The notes: a model not told the origin generated them from the letters alone. Positions 53,170 through 61,486 are shown, counted from the stretch's first letter. The stretch: 64,000 nt of DNA from Halalkalibacter suaedae (GCF_017939705.1 NZ_JAGKSQ010000011.1:40235-104234); one strand, 5' to 3'. Program-made: numbers and translations.

Positions 53170-54342
53170 TCAACCAAATATATTTTGGAAAAATAACCTA
53201 AATACGTCAGCACCGCCAATAATCGTTCCTAATGTACTTCCCAAATTTGTTAAAACAACAACAAGAAGGATACGGGTTACTTTATTGCTCCAAAACCCTT
53301 TAAACGTAAAAACATCGTCTGACAACGTTTCAAAATCACTTACCTTAGGTCTGCGAAAATAAGCTTCAACTAACCCTGAAAACCAACCAGCAGCAAGTAG
53401 CGGATATAGTGAGGTGAATGGTGCAATAACAAAGGAAGTAATAATTGCTAGTGGATGGCCAAGGGCAATTGCTGCTCCAATTGCTGCAAATATTCCATTC
53501 CACAAGATCCAGCTCATTGTTAAGTTCACTCCAACATCCGGATTGGCATAGAACATATATCCAATCATCCCTAGAATAAGAAGTGGAATCATCCATCCAA
53601 TCAGGGCAGGTGTTATTGACTTCGGTGGTTTTTTCGATAGCCTTTCTAAGTCATGATCTCTATGAATTTCCTCTTTTATACCTGGAATATGAGCCGCTCC
53701 AAGCACTGCTACAATTTTATTACCAGGTGCTGTTTTAATTTTTTGAGCTAAAAACTGATCTCGCTCATCAATAAGTGGTTTCTTTAACCTTGGAAAAGAT
53801 TCGGTTAATTCTCTCAGCATAGAATTAAGCATGTCTTGAGACTTCATCTTCTCGAGCTCTTCCTCCGAAATATCATCTTTACTGAAAATCCCATAGAAAA
53901 GCTGCATCATCAGTTTAGCTCTTCCAGTAAGCCCTACCCCATTCCATATCCGAGCAAATGTGATTTGAATATTTCGGTCGGCAAGGACTAGGTCTGCACC
54001 TATTTCTTTAGCCGATTCAATTCCTTGAATCATCTCTTGTCCTGGTTTAATTCCAAACTGCTTAGCCATTTTCCTTTGGAACGATGAAATGATTAAGTTC
54101 ATTAAAAGCAATGTCGCTTTCTTTTCTTTAATAACCTTAAAAATATCCATTTCCTTCCATTTGTTACCGTCAATTATCGAACTATATCGTTGTTCATCAA
54201 GTTCAACACAAACAGAATCAGGTTTCTCGGCCTCAATTACTTCCTTCACTTGTTCTGCACTTAACTTAGATACATGGGCCGTACCAATAAGAATAATTTC
54301 TTTTCCATCCAAACTTAGTCTGGTGATATTTTCCTCCGACAT
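53170..54342 (-). CDS. TraB/PrgY-family membrane protein
   Basis: A 390-aa protein with an N-terminal TraB (TIKI/EreA-related) putative metallopeptidase domain carrying LIGTAHVSKLS, VCVELDEQRY and VLGAAHIPGI (conserved His and Glu positions), and a C-terminal part with about four transmembrane helices from residue 245 on. Enterococcal TraB/PrgY lowers pheromone activity; most chromosomal homologues are uncharacterised. Single gene with GAGGAGG at the start. Confidence 0.88.
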   Translation of the reverse strand: MSEENITRLSLDGKEIILIGTAHVSKLSAEQVKEVIEAEKPDSVCVELDEQRYSSIIDGNKWKEMDIFKVIKEKKATLLLMNLIISSFQRKMAKQFGIKPGQEMIQGIESAKEIGADLVLADRNIQITFARIWNGVGLTGRAKLMMQLFYGIFSKDDISEEELEKMKSQDMLNSMLRELTESFPRLKKPLIDERDQFLAQKIKTAPGNKIVAVLGAAHIPGIKEEIHRDHDLERLSKKPPKSITPALIGWMIPLLILGMIGYMFYANPDVGVNLTMSWILWNGIFAAIGAAIALGHPLAIITSFVIAPFTSLYPLLAAGWFSGLVEAYFRRPKVSDFETLSDDVFTFKGFWSNKVTRILLVVVLTNLGSTLGTIIGGADVFRLFFQNIFG

Positions 54343-54502
54343 GTACTGCCTCCTCTTGACCTAACAAATACCCTTATTAAAGGATAGTTCCAAATGTCAC
54401 GTGCTCTCAATTAATAGACTTTTAGATCATTGTATGTAAGATAGTAGTTTCTATTACAGAATCAAATTATATCATATTTCAAATGATTTTTATTAACCTA
54501 CA

Positions 54503-54554
54503 AAAAAAGATAGCTCCCAAGTAGTCAACACTACAAAAAGAACTATCCTTTTTC
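54503..54554 (-). terminator. Terminator after the soluble MCP-Cache gene
   Basis: Minus-strand AAGGATAG and CTATCTTTTTTT flank an inner GTAGTGTTGACTAC hairpin; seven T follow. Confidence 0.85.
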
Positions 54555-54556
54555 AC

Positions 54557-55555
54557 TTATACTATTGATTCTTCTACAATCACTGACCAGCCTTTTCCTT
54601 TATAAGCATTATATCCCTCTGTTAAGCTATATGCATAAATACGATTATTTTCAATTGTGTACCCTCGTTGACTCCTACCTGCTAGAACAGTTTCAACAGC
54701 TTTCAGATTTGATAATTTGGTTTCCAAAATACCTAAACGATCCTTAGAAGCAATCACATATCCCTCTGAATTAATAACATATAGCTTTGATTTCTCATCT
54801 ATTTTAACTCGATCAATAATATCATAGATAAATTGCCAGTTAAATCTCGTTGTGAACACCCCAATTACATCACCGGCTTCATTACGAACAGGACTCGAAT
54901 AACCCATTGTATATCCATCAACAACAGAAGAATGATACATATCAGTAACATGGACTCGATTTGTTCGAACTGTTTCTTTAAACCATTCACGATCAGCCAT
55001 ATTCTTACCAACTTGGCTTTGGTTTTGTGATGCTACAATAATTTCTCCTGATAAATCCACAACAAACAAATCGAAATAGACCTCATAAATTTCATAAATA
55101 TTATTCATAAAGCTTTGAGCAGTCTTCTTCGCTTCTAGAGTCGGATCGGTTAAACAATCCTTAATTGCATCAAACGTGGCCCATGCTTGAACATCACAAT
55201 TACGTTCAAATAAATTACGATCAATCTTATCGATCGTGTCATAGGCTACATCAACGGTCTTGACAGCGATAATTTCATTTGCCTTTTGTTGGATATTATT
55301 AATCAATGCTTCACTTTCTTTACTTGCATGTAAGCTAATCTCAGCAAATTTCTTAATTTCAGTTGCCACAACAGCAAACCCACGGCCAGCCTGTCCGGCC
55401 CTTGCCGCTTCAATTCCTGAATTTAAAGCAAGAATATTCGACTTCATTGAGATATCTTGAATTTTTTTCATTACTTCCTGCATTTGACGGTTTTCATTTT
55501 TTAAATCGTTCATTAATATCGAAACGTTTAAATTTTTCTCTAGCGTAGTTCCCAC
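54557..55555 (-). CDS. Soluble MCP-like protein with C-terminal Cache domain
   Basis: A 332-aa protein without any transmembrane helix or HAMP domain. Residues about 15-95 are a minimal chemoreceptor signalling hairpin ([20 protein letters not shown], then [19 protein letters not shown]); residues about 105-325 are a Cache-like sensor domain ([60 protein letters not shown]). The order is reversed relative to ordinary chemoreceptors, where the sensor is N-terminal and extracellular. The frame is open to 55630, but a TATAAT box lies inside that extension, and AAGGGG precedes GTG 55555. A cytosolic ligand sensor feeding CheA is a plausible but unproven role. Confidence 0.8.
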   Translation of the reverse strand: MGTTLEKNLNVSILMNDLKNENRQMQEVMKKIQDISMKSNILALNSGIEAARAGQAGRGFAVVATEIKKFAEISLHASKESEALINNIQQKANEIIAVKTVDVAYDTIDKIDRNLFERNCDVQAWATFDAIKDCLTDPTLEAKKTAQSFMNNIYEIYEVYFDLFVVDLSGEIIVASQNQSQVGKNMADREWFKETVRTNRVHVTDMYHSSVVDGYTMGYSSPVRNEAGDVIGVFTTRFNWQFIYDIIDRVKIDEKSKLYVINSEGYVIASKDRLGILETKLSNLKAVETVLAGRSQRGYTIENNRIYAYSLTEGYNAYKGKGWSVIVEESIV

Positions 55556-55644
55556 AGGTCCTATCCCCTTCTTTTGTCTTATTCTTTCTATTATGTTCAA
55601 ATTATAGCATATTTTTCTTAATAGTCTCACTTTTCACATAAATA

Positions 55645-55681
55645 ACAAAAAAAAGAGACTAGTCATATGACTAGTCTCTTT
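55645..55681 (-). terminator. Terminator after the PrsA-like gene
   Basis: AAAAGAGACTAGTCATATGA is the first part of a perfect palindrome ending in seven or more T on the minus strand. Confidence 0.95.
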
Positions 55682-55686
55682 TCACT

Positions 55687-56562
55687 CTATCCTTCTAGTA
55701 AATACTCAATCTCATATTCAGAGTACTTCTCTTCCAACCATGTTGAATACTCGGTCTCCATTTTCTCGTCAAAGAGCATTGATTCAATTTCTTCTTTGGC
55801 TTCCTCGTACGTTGCTTCCTTTGCTTCAGTTTTTTCAACTAGTTTGATGATATGGTATCCAAACTCAGTTTGAACAGGCTCGCTTATTTCATTAATATCC
55901 AACGAAAAGGCAACTTCTTCAAATGCCTCTACCATAGCTCCCCGTCCAAATAAACCTAGATCTCCACCTGATTCGCTATTCTGCTCATCTGTTGAGTATT
56001 CAGCTGCTAGCTCACTGAAATCTGCTCCATTTTCTAGCTTTTCGTAGACTTCATTAGCTGTCGCTTCATCTTCTACTAGAATATGACTTGCTTGGACTTG
56101 TTCTTCCTGAGCAAAATAATCTTTATTCTCTTCAAAGTACGTTGTCATTTCTTCATCTGTTATTGTAATTCTTGGCTCAAGTAATTTTTTTGTACCAAGG
56201 TAGACCTCAATATCACTTTCCACATCTGCAATTTCCATACTATTAGAAGCGAGAAGCTCATTAAACGCTTCTTCTCCCCCGTAAGAGTCCATATATGCAG
56301 CCATCTCTTCATCAATTTCCTCTTGTGAGACTTCAATTTCTTCATTCGTAATCTCTTGTTCAATTAGTTTATCAGTGATTAACGTATCAAGGACTTCGCT
56401 TCCATAGTTAGCTAGGAGGCGTTCTTGAAGTTCCGACATTGTAATGGCTTCACCGTTAACTGTTGCAGCTTCTTCCTCCTTAGTAAATCCAATCACAAAA
56501 ATTAATGACACGATTAATAATGCTCCTATTAATATATAGATGATATTATTTTTAGTTTTCAT
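55687..56562 (-). CDS. PrsA/SurA-like parvulin peptidyl-prolyl isomerase
   Basis: A 291-aa extracytoplasmic foldase anchored by one N-terminal helix (IIYILIGALLIVSLIFVIGF). There is no lipobox cysteine, unlike canonical PrsA. A SurA-type N-terminal chaperone region (about 33-150) precedes a parvulin domain (about 155-250: QASHILVEDEATANEVYEKL, DLGLFGRGAMVEAFEEVAFS, TEFGYHIIKL). Extremely Glu-rich, consistent with an exported protein of an alkaliphile. It follows htrA by 28 bases with AAAGGAG, so the two form an envelope protein quality-control operon. Confidence 0.9.
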   Translation of the reverse strand: MKTKNNIIYILIGALLIVSLIFVIGFTKEEEAATVNGEAITMSELQERLLANYGSEVLDTLITDKLIEQEITNEEIEVSQEEIDEEMAAYMDSYGGEEAFNELLASNSMEIADVESDIEVYLGTKKLLEPRITITDEEMTTYFEENKDYFAQEEQVQASHILVEDEATANEVYEKLENGADFSELAAEYSTDEQNSESGGDLGLFGRGAMVEAFEEVAFSLDINEISEPVQTEFGYHIIKLVEKTEAKEATYEEAKEEIESMLFDEKMETEYSTWLEEKYSEYEIEYLLEG

Positions 56563-56590
56563 TCGAGACTCCTTTATAATTACTATATTC

Positions 56591-57796
56591 TTATTGATTA
56601 CTTGTCAAAGTTAGCGTTACATTTTGTAGCTCACCTTGACGGTAAAACTCAATTGTTACTTGATCCCCTATCGCAAACTCGGTATACAAGTACTTTCGTA
56701 AATCACTAGAATCAGTAATTGCTTTTCCATTAATAGATACTAAAACATCCTCAACCATTAATCCCGCAGTTGCTGCTGCTGATTCCTGATCGATTGTCGT
56801 TACAACCGCACCTTCTGTGACAGTGTTAGGAAGGTTTTGTAAGTAATGTGGAGGAATTTCATTTAAACTAGCTAGCCCTACTCCTACGTAAGGTCTATTC
56901 ACTTGACCATTTTCAATAATTTCGTCGATAATTGGCATTACTTCATTACTCGGAATTGCAAAACCTAAGCCTTCAACACCGCTTTCTGAAATCTTCAAAC
57001 TATTAATTCCAATAACTTCTCCAGCAGTATTAATAAGAGCACCACCACTGTTACCTGGATTAATTGCTGCATCTGTCTGAATAACATTCAAATCCCATTC
57101 TCCAGCAGAAGTTGTAACAGAAAGTGTTCGTTCAACTCCACTGACAATACCCTGGGTAACTGTTCTTGATAAGTCAAGACCAAGAGGATTACCTATTGCA
57201 AGAACTTGGTCACCGGCTCTAAGTAAAGAAGAATCTCCAAATTCTAGAACATGTGCTTCAATATTTGCGGCAACTTTTAGAACAGCAATATCAGTCAGAG
57301 GATCTGTGCCAATCAATTCCGCCATAACCTTTTCACCATTGTAAAGTGAAACTTCAATCTCGTTTGCTCCCTCGATTACATGGTTATTTGTAACAATAAA
57401 TGTACCTTCATCATTTTGTTTGAAAATCACACCAGATCCTGTGCCACTTTCAACAGATTCCTCATTTCCTTGTTGTTGTCGAAACTGCATTTGCTGTTGC
57501 TGAAGGTTCACAATTCCTACAATTGCTTCCGAGGCATATTCAATCGTATCTGCGATTGATTGGTCTGTGTGAGCAACAGGAACTGCATCCAATGAAGAAA
57601 CCTCTTCGTTACCTTCTAGCGAAGCAGCATCCTCAATCGATGCAAGCATTTCTTGATTAGAATCGATATACGGTGCGACACTTAACGTAATAACAGATCC
57701 AATCACACCAGCCGTCACCATTTTTGCTAATCCTTTAAACGGAGATTTCTTCTTCTCTTCCTGTCTTGTTTCAAAATGATTTTCTTGTTCATTCAT
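56591..57796 (-). CDS. HtrA/DegP-family membrane-anchored serine protease
   Basis: A 401-aa protease: short cytoplasmic N-terminus, one signal-anchor helix (about 24-42), trypsin-like domain with His139 (VTNNHVIEG), Asp169 (DPLTDIAVLK) and Ser250 (INPGNSGGAL), and a C-terminal PDZ domain (about 300-395). It degrades or refolds misfolded exported proteins. GAAGAGGTG precedes ATG. CssRS control is usual for B. subtilis HtrA, but I could not identify a CssR box. Cotranscribed with the PrsA-like foldase. Confidence 0.94.
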   Translation of the reverse strand: MNEQENHFETRQEEKKKSPFKGLAKMVTAGVIGSVITLSVAPYIDSNQEMLASIEDAASLEGNEEVSSLDAVPVAHTDQSIADTIEYASEAIVGIVNLQQQQMQFRQQQGNEESVESGTGSGVIFKQNDEGTFIVTNNHVIEGANEIEVSLYNGEKVMAELIGTDPLTDIAVLKVAANIEAHVLEFGDSSLLRAGDQVLAIGNPLGLDLSRTVTQGIVSGVERTLSVTTSAGEWDLNVIQTDAAINPGNSGGALINTAGEVIGINSLKISESGVEGLGFAIPSNEVMPIIDEIIENGQVNRPYVGVGLASLNEIPPHYLQNLPNTVTEGAVVTTIDQESAAATAGLMVEDVLVSINGKAITDSSDLRKYLYTEFAIGDQVTIEFYRQGELQNVTLTLTSNQ

Positions 57797-58039
57797 TATA
57801 AAAGCACCTCTTCCATATTTTTTAGCGATCTATAGGATCCCTGAATTATTTGAAAATGTAATTGTCTTTCCTTGCTACAAGACTTACTTTAAAGGTTCAA
57901 TGTGTCAGGAATATGTCAAGGTAATAGAAATAAAAAAAACTACTAATCCTTATTAAGTTGTCTCTTACTATGCAAGAAATCTAAATGACTGCTTAAAAAA
58001 TTTGGGGGCCAAAAATACTTTAATAATGACAAAAAAAAA

Positions 58040-58161
58040 CAGGCTAGGACAAAAATCATTTAACTAAAATAAAATCCGAACAATGATAGTCGGCGGAAGT
58101 AAACCGCTCCTGCCTTGTTCGGTATTTCAGTTAGACACTTAAGTTATATCCCAACCTCTTT
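58040..58161 (-). repeat. Interspersed palindromic repeat, copy H (internally deleted)
   Basis: Inverse orientation, only the two ends: CAGGCTAGGACAAAAATC...CGCTCCTGCC fused to TTGTTCGGTATTTCAGTTAG...CCCAACCTCTT. The rest of the 57797-58308 gap contains AT-rich sequence, a possible htrA promoter region and one copy of the 13-bp cassette-flanking repeat. Confidence 0.8.
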
Positions 58162-58277
58162 GAATACTGATCTCGTTAATTGATTTGAATAAGTTCAATT
58201 TAGTAACAAAAGCCCTATACTTTTCTCAAAGCTAGTTGCTATATTATAAAGAAATAATTAAGTATTTTATAGACACT

Positions 58278-58290
58278 TAATATCTATAAT
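58278..58290 (+). repeat. 13-bp direct repeat flanking the Rrf2 cassette, left copy
   Basis: TAATATCTATAAT, identical and in the same orientation to 60298-60310 on the other side of the three-gene cassette. Could be a target-site duplication, a recombination scar or a shared regulator half-site. Confidence 0.5.
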
Positions 58291-58308
58291 TAACCCGAAA
58301 ACAATCTG

Positions 58309-58881
58309 TTATTCCGTCTTCTTTGCAACAAGCATGTAAAGAGTTTCGGCTGGAAAGAATTTCTCTGTTACCTGAAAGCCTGCCTCTTTCATTCCTTGTT
58401 CCATTCTTTCTAAGGTAATTCTTGGTGCTTTCTCTGAACTCCCTTTTGGTTCGAGTTCCAGACAAATTAGGTAACCTTCTTTTTTCAGAACATTTTTCAT
58501 TTGTTGTAACAAGGGTGCTAGTGGCTCAATTTCATGCAGTACCAGAGAAGCAATAATCATATCAATGGAGTCATCAGGTAAAGGAAGTGCCTCCATACTC
58601 CCCTGTACCGGGACAATATTCGTGAGCTGTTCCCTCAATGCTTTTTCCTTTATTATCTCCAGCATGGCAACGTCAATATCCAGTGCGTATACGTTGCCCG
58701 TGGTCCTTTTCGCTACTGGAATGGTAAAATAGCCGGTTCCAGCACCAAAGTCCACTATATTGCCTATATCCTTTAGAGGAATCGTGTTCAGTAGCTGTTC
58801 AGGGGTGAATTCTTTTCTTCGTTCAGGACTTTCTAAGTACGATACTTTTCCGTTGCTGTGCCTTCCATGTAAGTGCTGCAT
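58309..58881 (-). CDS. SAM-dependent methyltransferase (UbiE-like class I)
   Basis: A 190-aa class I methyltransferase with the SAM-binding loop IVDFGAGTGYFTIPVA, acidic residue in VYALDIDVAML, and DSIDMIIASLVLHEIEPL, the UbiE/TehB-like small-molecule methyltransferase pattern. It is the last gene of an operon with an Rrf2 regulator and a thioredoxin-reductase-like flavoprotein (26-base gap). No metal- or quinone-specific feature is visible. GC-rich codon choice (for example in the first 60 codons) differs from most of the window. Confidence 0.87.
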   Translation of the reverse strand: MQHLHGRHSNGKVSYLESPERRKEFTPEQLLNTIPLKDIGNIVDFGAGTGYFTIPVAKRTTGNVYALDIDVAMLEIIKEKALREQLTNIVPVQGSMEALPLPDDSIDMIIASLVLHEIEPLAPLLQQMKNVLKKEGYLICLELEPKGSSEKAPRITLERMEQGMKEAGFQVTEKFFPAETLYMLVAKKTE

Positions 58882-58907
58882 ATAGGCTCTCCTTTTTTTA
58901 CAACTGT

Positions 58908-59840
58908 TTAGGCTTGCTGTTTTTCTTGATTAAATTTTTCTTCTATCAGTTCTGCGTTCACAGCCATCGCTGCCATACTGCCTTCCGCTGCTGCCATAAT
59001 TAATTGGGACGGACCAGCAATTCTCGTATCTCCACAAGCGAAGACCCCTGCCGTTTTCGTGCGTTGCCAGCTGTCCGTTTCAATCCCGCCAAGCTCGTTC
59101 AACGTATATTCAAGTGAAGATTCAAAGGAAGCAGCCTGTTTCCACTCGGCAGCTATAAAGCCTCCAACGCGGCCTACTGAGGTTCCATCTTCAAACTGGA
59201 TTCTTTCCAGCATTCCCTCTTTGCCGATAAAACCGGTGATCTTCTTTTCATTAAGACGAATGCCATTGTTTTTAAGTATTTCTTGATCGTCTGGCGAAAG
59301 GTCTTTACTGCCGTTGGTACAAAGAATTAAATCGTTCGTCCAGTTGGATACCATTTTCGCCATATGAATCGCTTTTGTATCATCTGCTGCAATCACTGCT
59401 AATGGTCGATCTCTTAATTCCCAGCCATCACAGAAAGGGCAGCTGAATAGGCTCTTACCATAGAACTCTTTTACCCGCGGGATATCTGGAAGGACTTCCT
59501 TGAAACCGGTTGAGAGTATGATCTTTTTCGCACTATATACGTCCCCACTTTCTGTCTCCACCTGGAATAAGTTGTTTTCTTGATTGATATGTCGAACCCG
59601 TTGCTTTTCGATCCTGACGTCTAGATACCTGCTCAATTCTTCCTGGGCAATCCTTTTGAATTCCTGGGGATCTATTCCGTCCCTTGTGATAAAACCATGA
59701 GACTCAGCAGTCACAGCGTTTCTCGGTTTGTTGTCATCGAACAGGATCGTTTTACGTCTTGATCTTCCAAGGACCAAAGTCGCATTCAGTCCAGCCGGTC
59801 CTCCACCAATCACAGCACAGTCGAATATCATTTGGTTCAC
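58908..59840 (-). CDS. Thioredoxin-reductase-like FAD/NAD(P) oxidoreductase
   Basis: A 310-aa flavoprotein: FAD motif AVIGGGPAGLNATLVLGRSRRKTILFD, redox-active CPFC (SLFSCPFCDGWELRDRP) near residue 135, and the C-terminal FAD motif GVFACGDTRIAGPSQLIMAA. The NADPH motif is less regular (VIAADDTKAIHMAKMVSN), so coenzyme or partner may differ from TrxB. It may reduce a thioredoxin-like partner or a small disulfide. It lies 12 bases after the Rrf2 gene and is presumably under its control. Confidence 0.88.
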   Translation of the reverse strand: MNQMIFDCAVIGGGPAGLNATLVLGRSRRKTILFDDNKPRNAVTAESHGFITRDGIDPQEFKRIAQEELSRYLDVRIEKQRVRHINQENNLFQVETESGDVYSAKKIILSTGFKEVLPDIPRVKEFYGKSLFSCPFCDGWELRDRPLAVIAADDTKAIHMAKMVSNWTNDLILCTNGSKDLSPDDQEILKNNGIRLNEKKITGFIGKEGMLERIQFEDGTSVGRVGGFIAAEWKQAASFESSLEYTLNELGGIETDSWQRTKTAGVFACGDTRIAGPSQLIMAAAEGSMAAMAVNAELIEEKFNQEKQQA

Positions 59841-59852
59841 TCCCTGTATAAT

Positions 59853-60257
59853 TTAGCTTTTCTGTTTGGCTTCTGCCTCTTTCGCAATATCAATTAAAAG
59901 CTTTGCTCCAAGCTCATCTTTCATATTTTCCTCTGCTTGCCTCATGACGTTCTCAATTAAGCAGCCTTCATGGTGAATAGAGCAGTCGAATAAGCTAGTC
60001 TCTCCTTCAATCGCATTAATCACATCCAAGAAAGATATTTCATCTTTTGTTCTTGAGATCTTATAGCCACCCTTAGCACCAGGCGTCGACTCGATCAAAC
60101 CGGCTTTTGTAAGCTTAGTTAAGATCTTAGAAAGGTACGTCGGGGAAAGTTTCTGCATTTCGGCTAGTTCCTGTACCCCTACCGAGCTTCCCCCAGGCTG
60201 GAGCATTAAATGTACCATTGTATGAAGGGCATAATTTGTTGCGTTTGAATATTTCAT
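59853..60257 (-). CDS. Rrf2-family transcriptional regulator
   Basis: A 134-aa winged-helix regulator (MKYSNATNYALHTMVHLMLQ, ELAEMQKLSPTYLSKILTKLTKAGLIES, GAKGGYKISR). Only two cysteines, Cys92 and Cys99, are in the sensor loop, fewer than the three used by Fe-S members such as IscR/NsrR, so a thiol- or disulfide-based sensor is more likely. First gene of the cassette. A near-perfect inverted repeat lies between its promoter and GGAGG, suggesting autoregulation. Confidence 0.9.
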   Translation of the reverse strand: MKYSNATNYALHTMVHLMLQPGGSSVGVQELAEMQKLSPTYLSKILTKLTKAGLIESTPGAKGGYKISRTKDEISFLDVINAIEGETSLFDCSIHHEGCLIENVMRQAEENMKDELGAKLLIDIAKEAEAKQKS

Positions 60258-60281
60258 ACATTATCCTCCTTATTTTTTAAA

Positions 60282-60347
60282 AGATATTAAGGACTCCTAA
60301 TATCTATAATGTAAGATGAATTTATCATTAGTGAATAAAAAAGTCAA
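60282..60347 (-). promoter_or_regulatory. Promoter and inverted-repeat operator of the Rrf2 cassette
   Basis: Minus-strand TTGACT (60342-60347), 17 bases ending TGA, TAAATT (60319-60324). Downstream, 60282-60305 is a near-perfect palindrome, AGATATTAGGA, G, TCCTTAATATCT, placed where a bound repressor would block transcription. Confidence 0.65.
60298..60310 (+). repeat. 13-bp direct repeat flanking the Rrf2 cassette, right copy
   Basis: TAATATCTATAAT, identical to 58278-58290; the left eight bases belong to the Rrf2 operator palindrome. Confidence 0.5.
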
Positions 60348-60403
60348 CATTGAAGTTATTAACAATAAATTAAGGTAATAGAAGCTTTTTGAAATAAAGT
60401 AGA

Positions 60404-60436
60404 AAAAGAGGAAGTTGAGTATATTCAACTTCCTCC
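60404..60436 (-). terminator. Terminator of the yjcZ paralogue cluster
   Basis: GAGGAAGTTGA and its complement around a 6-nt loop; the minus-strand tail is CTTTTTC. About 100 bases after the last small gene; the stretch between contains AAAACTAGTTTT and no gene. Confidence 0.75.
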
Positions 60437-60541
60437 TTATAAAAACTAGTTTTGTACAAGCCTCTTACGCACCAATCATTAACCTACATTGATTTTATTA
60501 GGGGTTTGAATCCACTTTTCTAAAATGGGATTAGGTTACTA

Positions 60542-60652
60542 TTAATAACCAACTTGACCCATTGGATAGTTGTTCCCTACGATGATTAACAGGATGAATA
60601 GAACAACTAGTAAGACAAACCCATTGCTTCCTGTGAATCCTGCGTAACTCAT
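60542..60652 (-). CDS. YjcZ-family tiny membrane protein
   Basis: A 36-aa protein: [20 protein letters not shown] then [16 protein letters not shown]. Gly/Tyr-rich head, one transmembrane helix with the family core [14 protein letters not shown], and a short NNYPMGQ tail shared by the two neighbours. AAGGAGGTG precedes the ATG. Confidence 0.9.
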   Translation of the reverse strand: MSYAGFTGSNGFVLLVVLFILLIIVGNNYPMGQVGY

Positions 60653-60710
60653 GAACATCCACCTCCTTGTGATTGTTCTAGTACATAGTTTTCACGTTCA
60701 TTGACCCCGA

Positions 60711-60818
60711 TTAGTAGCCTTGACCCATTGGATAGTTGCTCCCTACAATGATTAATAGGATGAATAGAACAACTAGTAAGACGAACCCGTTGCTTCCTGT
60801 GAATCCTGCGTAACTCAT
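60711..60818 (-). CDS. YjcZ-family tiny membrane protein
   Basis: A 35-aa near-duplicate of the 60542 gene ([20 protein letters not shown], then [15 protein letters not shown]), about 90% identical at DNA level across the coding part. CAGGAGGTG precedes the ATG. Tandem duplication is evident. Confidence 0.9.
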   Translation of the reverse strand: MSYAGFTGSNGFVLLVVLFILLIIVGSNYPMGQGY

Positions 60819-60919
60819 GCATATTCACCTCCTGTGCTTGTTCTCATACATCCTATGATGATTCTTGCAAAGTGGAAAGGCTCCTAACCCTACCATATCA
60901 AAATTGTGTTCCTATCTAT

Positions 60920-61135
60920 TTATGCTCCACCAACTTGACCCATTGGATAGTTGCTCCCAACGATGATCAATAGGATGAATAAAACGACAAGTAACACGAA
61001 ACCGTTGCCGTAGCCTCCTGTTGTTGCTACTGGCGTATAACCAGCACCATATCCACAACATGCTCCGTAACCGTAGCCATAGCCAGCTCCAGCTCCAGCA
61101 CCATAACCTGCAGTGCCCCAAGGTCCATATGCCAT
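60920..61135 (-). CDS. YjcZ-family protein with glycine/tyrosine-rich head
   Basis: A 71-aa version of the family: a 40-residue Gly/Ala/Tyr-rich head ([20 protein letters not shown]...[10 protein letters not shown]) followed by the same [17 protein letters not shown] helix and [11 protein letters not shown] tail. The head resembles spore-coat glycine/tyrosine-rich proteins. GGGAGGTG precedes the ATG; minus-strand CATAGGTTA at about 61161-61169 fits a sigma-K -10 (CATANNNTA), though no matching -35 is evident. Confidence 0.88.
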   Translation of the reverse strand: MAYGPWGTAGYGAGAGAGYGYGYGACCGYGAGYTPVATTGGYGNGFVLLVVLFILLIIVGSNYPMGQVGGA

Positions 61136-61249
61136 ATATCTTCACCTCCCTTTCATACTATTAACCTATGAACGAAATGCTATATATGAAAGGGTGTTTG
61201 TCTAGTAATCTCTAAAAAGGCGTTTCTTCCAAGGAAAAATACCTAACGA

Positions 61250-61276
61250 AAAAAAAGCCCGAAGAGGCTTTTTTTC
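61250..61276. terminator. Bidirectional intrinsic terminator
   Basis: AAAAAAAGCC, CGAAGA, GGCTTTTTTT: textbook symmetric terminator. No gene ends close by, so it may stop read-through from the kinase operon or an unseen small RNA. Confidence 0.85.
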
Positions 61277-61447
61277 ATCTGCAGAGGAGTGAATGATGGA
61301 TACTAGAGATATGAATAGTATTTGCTAGAGGCTTACTTTACAATATGTATCGTTAAGCAAAATGATAGGACGTTTCTCTTTAAATATGAAAAAAGGTGAT
61401 TGTCCATAACCGCCGATCATGAAATCTACTTTGCAATACTGATTAAC

Positions 61448-61486
61448 ATTAAGAGACCAAATCCATATGCGATTTAGTCTCTTAAT
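61448..61486 (-). terminator. Hairpin downstream of the histidine kinase gene
   Basis: ATTAAGAGAC-AAATC pairs with GATTT-GTCTCTTAAT (15 bp with one mismatch). The minus-strand T-tract is weak, so termination may need the next hairpin. Confidence 0.6.

Noticed and set aside
55556..55630. N-terminal extension of the MCP-Cache protein
   Set aside because: Contains a TATAAT promoter box; GTG 55555 has a good Shine-Dalgarno.
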